Below are positions 5,181 to 6,696 of a DNA stretch of 6,696 nucleotides, piece after piece; position 1 is the first letter of the stretch, and the number at the start of each line of letters is the position of its first letter. Below the pieces are notes generated by a model. The model saw nothing but the letters and a program-made list of their open reading frames with translations, was not told the DNA's origin and made no database searches. The stretch is taken from the NCBI GenBank assembly GCA_964534765.1, contig CAZHRJ010000157.1, positions 1-6,696 of the forward strand, read 5' to 3'. This DNA is from CAZHRJ01 sp964534765. GTDB lineage: Bacteria > Lindowbacteria > 2-12-FULL-62-27. A program made the translations under genes and the position numbers.

Positions 5181-5211
5181 GCGAAAAAATTTCGCAAGTC
5201 AATTTGAAATT
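5181..5211. repeat. Two short A/T-rich palindromes
   Basis: GCGAAA-AAA-TTTCGC (5181-5195) and AATTT-G-AAATT (5201-5211) follow each other closely in non-coding DNA. They may be protein-binding sites near an element end; no function is assigned. Confidence 0.45.
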
Positions 5212-5267
5212 CGAGAGGGGAAAGACTATATGGCGTGACCCGCCGTATTTGCAGTAAAGTGGCTTTT

Positions 5268-5315
5268 CCATCCCATGAGGATGGGAGTCCCACACGTGGG
5301 TTGGCCCGTTACGGG
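5268..5315 (+). other. Three consecutive hairpins in the 5' flank of the IS110 gene
   Basis: The stems are TCCCAT/ATGGGA (5271-5286; an alternative CCATCC/GGATGG overlaps it), CCCA/TGGG (5289-5300) and CCCG/CGGG (5305-5315). They lie just before the ribosome site of the transposase. Members of the IS110 group encode their bridge RNA in the left non-coding end, so this is a possible bridge-RNA part or a translation-control leader. Confidence 0.45.
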
Positions 5316-5344
5316 TTACCACAATGCAAAAGGAGGTCACGCCA

Positions 5345-6448
5345 ATGAAGAGGATACGACACGTCGGAATGGATGTCGATAAGGACGGGATCGATCTGGC
5401 CGTGTTCGATAGGGATGGAATGATTCCATCGCTGGAGAAACGCATCCGGAACGAACCAAAAACGATTGAACGAGAGATGACAAAACTACGAGCGGGCGGC
5501 TTTGAATTGCGGGTTTGCTACGAAGCCGGGCCGTGCGGGTATGAACTGAAACGGCAGATGGATCGAATGGATATCTGGTGCGCCGTGGTGGCGCCGGGAC
5601 TGGTTCCGAGCCGGCCGACGGATCGAGTGAAGACCAATCGGCGAGATGCGCTGAAATTGGGTCAAAATTTGAGGGCAGGCCAATTGGATCCGATCCACGT
5701 GCCGACGCCGGAGACCGAGTCTGTTCGAGATTATGTCCGTTGCCGTGAGAGCCTGAAAGGCGATGTGAATCGCCGGCGGAACCGATTGTCGAAGTTTTTG
5801 TTGAGACACGGCAAGGTGTACGGGCAGGCGCCGTGGACTCAGGGACACACATCCTGGCTGAATGATCTGGAATGGAGTCTTCCCGCATTGAAAGAGACCT
5901 TTGAAGAGTACCTGTACATGGTGCGGGAGGCGGAGGAAAGAATAAAGCGATGTGACGATCGAATTGCCGAATATGCGAAGCAGGAACCATGGATGACCGC
6001 AGTGAATCAACTTCGATGTTTTCGCGGCGTCGATACCCTCACTGCGATGGGTTTAAAGAGCGAGATCGAAGATTTTCGGCGATTTGCGCATGCCCGATCG
6101 TTCATGTCCTACTTGGGTCTGGGAGTCTCGGAATATTCGACGGGGAACACGCGACACCAGGGAGGAATCACCAAGAGCGGAAACGGCCGTGTCCGGCGGC
6201 TCCTGGTGGAGGCGGCCTGGCACTATCGGCATAACCCGGCCATCGGCGTAAGGCTTCGGAAAAGTCGTCAGGGTCAGCCGGAATGGTTGATTCATATGGC
6301 CGACAAGGCCATGCATCGGCTCTATCGTCGCTTTCATCGTCTGGTCAGCCGCGGAAAACTTCCGACCGTGGCGACGGTTGCGGTCGCCAGGGAACTTGCG
6401 GGATTCCTTTGGGCCAGTCAGGCGCTCCACGCGCATCCGGCGGTCTGA
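5345..6448 (+). CDS. IS110-family transposase (DEDD recombinase)
   Basis: The 367-residue product has the two domains of IS110 transposases. The N-terminal RuvC-like DEDD domain (about 1-150) has Asp10 in VGMDVDKD, Glu60 in CYEAGPCGY and Asp101 in KTNRRDALKLG. A coiled-coil-like segment follows (about 185-215), then the C-terminal Transposase_20 domain (about 220-310) with LRCFRGVDTLTAMGLKSEI, SYLGLGVSEYSTG and GGITKSGNGRVRRLL. Ser265 in EYSTG is the likely catalytic serine by family pattern. The usual K-T-D-x-x-D reads K-T-N-x-x-D, so Asn98 replaces one acid. ATG 5345 is chosen because AGGAGG (5331-5336) lies 8 nt upstream; an ATG at 5324 precedes that site. IS110 enzymes work with a bridge RNA to join donor and target DNA. 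Length is normal and the frame is unbroken. Confidence 0.95.
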   Translation: MKRIRHVGMDVDKDGIDLAVFDRDGMIPSLEKRIRNEPKTIEREMTKLRAGGFELRVCYEAGPCGYELKRQMDRMDIWCAVVAPGLVPSRPTDRVKTNRRDALKLGQNLRAGQLDPIHVPTPETESVRDYVRCRESLKGDVNRRRNRLSKFLLRHGKVYGQAPWTQGHTSWLNDLEWSLPALKETFEEYLYMVREAEERIKRCDDRIAEYAKQEPWMTAVNQLRCFRGVDTLTAMGLKSEIEDFRRFAHARSFMSYLGLGVSEYSTGNTRHQGGITKSGNGRVRRLLVEAAWHYRHNPAIGVRLRKSRQGQPEWLIHMADKAMHRLYRRFHRLVSRGKLPTVATVAVARELAGFLWASQALHAHPAV

Positions 6449-6672
6449 ACAAATGCGGGTCATGGCACGGAGGTCGAATTCTTGGGTAGGTAGAGAAAAA
6501 GCGCGGCTAAAGGAGAACCCTCGGTCCCGCTTTGCGGCTCTGCCCTTGCGGCAATCCGCGACGAAAGAGCGAGTCAGCTCCCGACGAATGAAAGGTCATG
6601 CGGCTCTGTTCTTCGGAACAACCCGCGAATATCAGAATGATCCTGAATAATACCTGAAAACAGGTATTTTTT
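6449..6672 (+). ncRNA. Candidate bridge RNA region in the 3' flank of the IS110 gene
   Basis: No credible gene follows the transposase. This stretch is rich in hairpins. Hairpin 1 (6534-6559) is GCGG-CTC-TGCC, loop CTTGC, GGCA-AT-CCGC. Hairpin 2 (6600-6626) is GCGG-CTC-TGTTC, UUCG tetraloop, GAACA-AC-CCGC. The two share their outer sequence (GCGGCTCTG ... CCGCGA), differ inside, and start 66 nt apart. A small stem GAGC/GCTC (6567-6580) lies between them and a terminator follows. Bridge RNAs (seekRNAs) of the IS1111 subgroup lie downstream of the transposase and present two guide loops of similar build. The structures are seen in the sequence; the assignment is inference. Confidence 0.5.
6649..6672 (+). 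terminator. Intrinsic terminator-like hairpin
   Basis: AATACCTG (6649-6656), loop AAAA, CAGGTATT (6661-6668), running into TTTTTT (6667-6672). This is a perfect 8-bp stem with a U-tract on the plus strand only. It would end the transposase transcript or define the 3' end of a small RNA from the flank. The stem is A/T-rich at its base, so strength is moderate. Confidence 0.75.
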
Positions 6673-6696
6673 GCACTTCTCCGAGGGAGAGATGTC

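Noticed and set aside
5038..5238. 66-codon plus-strand frame before the IS110 gene
   Set aside because: It is created by the tandem and inverted repeats and shows no family pattern or ribosome site.
5337..5990. 217-codon minus-strand frame
   Set aside because: Antisense shadow of the IS110 transposase gene.
6378..6650. 90-codon plus-strand frame overlapping the transposase end
   Set aside because: It starts inside the transposase gene in another frame and crosses the paired hairpins; composition fits structured RNA, not protein.

Overview
The window looks like bacterial chromosomal DNA from a lineage I cannot place. It begins inside a 16S rRNA gene read on the minus strand. Several features argue for a GC-rich bacterium of an environmental, possibly uncultured group: an NusB/boxA-type rRNA leader, a ydaO-type c-di-AMP riboswitch, many toxin-antitoxin-like pairs and an IS110-family transposase. 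The 16S piece covers only about E. coli positions 1-334, so it supports no phylum call by eye.

Layout. (1) 1-341 is the 5' third of a 16S rRNA gene (minus). Its leader carries a boxB-like hairpin and a boxA, and its strong promoter with an A/T-rich UP-like element lies near 686-740. (2) A divergent DCC-family (DUF393) thiol-disulfide protein gene (756-1199, +) faces a secreted YSC84/SYLF lipid-binding protein gene (1267-1833, -). (3) A two-gene operon (1973-2601, +) couples a small unrecognised protein to a retropepsin-like aspartic protease. (4) The decayed tail of an XRE-type regulator (minus) abuts an AbrB-type antitoxin/VapC PIN toxin operon (2984-3564, +), which has a near-consensus promoter and two palindromes. 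(5) On the minus strand, a complete c-di-AMP riboswitch with its own promoter leads into a KimA/YdaO-like APC permease gene that breaks off after the first membrane segment. (6) A Phd-type antitoxin/PIN toxin operon follows (4246-4900, -). (7) A 3' fragment of tRNA-Arg(CCU) at 4978-5019 looks like an attachment-site scar. (8) An IS110-family transposase (5345-6448, +) is flanked on both sides by structured non-coding DNA. The 3' flank has two hairpins with the same outer sequence and ends in a terminator-like hairpin.

How it fits together. The left part is ordinary chromosome around an rRNA operon. From about 1970 rightwards the window becomes a plastic region: three small two-gene modules with 4-base overlaps or near overlaps, two broken genes, a tRNA scar and a transposase. 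The most rewarding items are the intact riboswitch in front of a destroyed transporter, the candidate bridge RNA around the IS110 gene, and the small-protein/aspartic-protease pair. All calls come from reading sequence; no database search was run.
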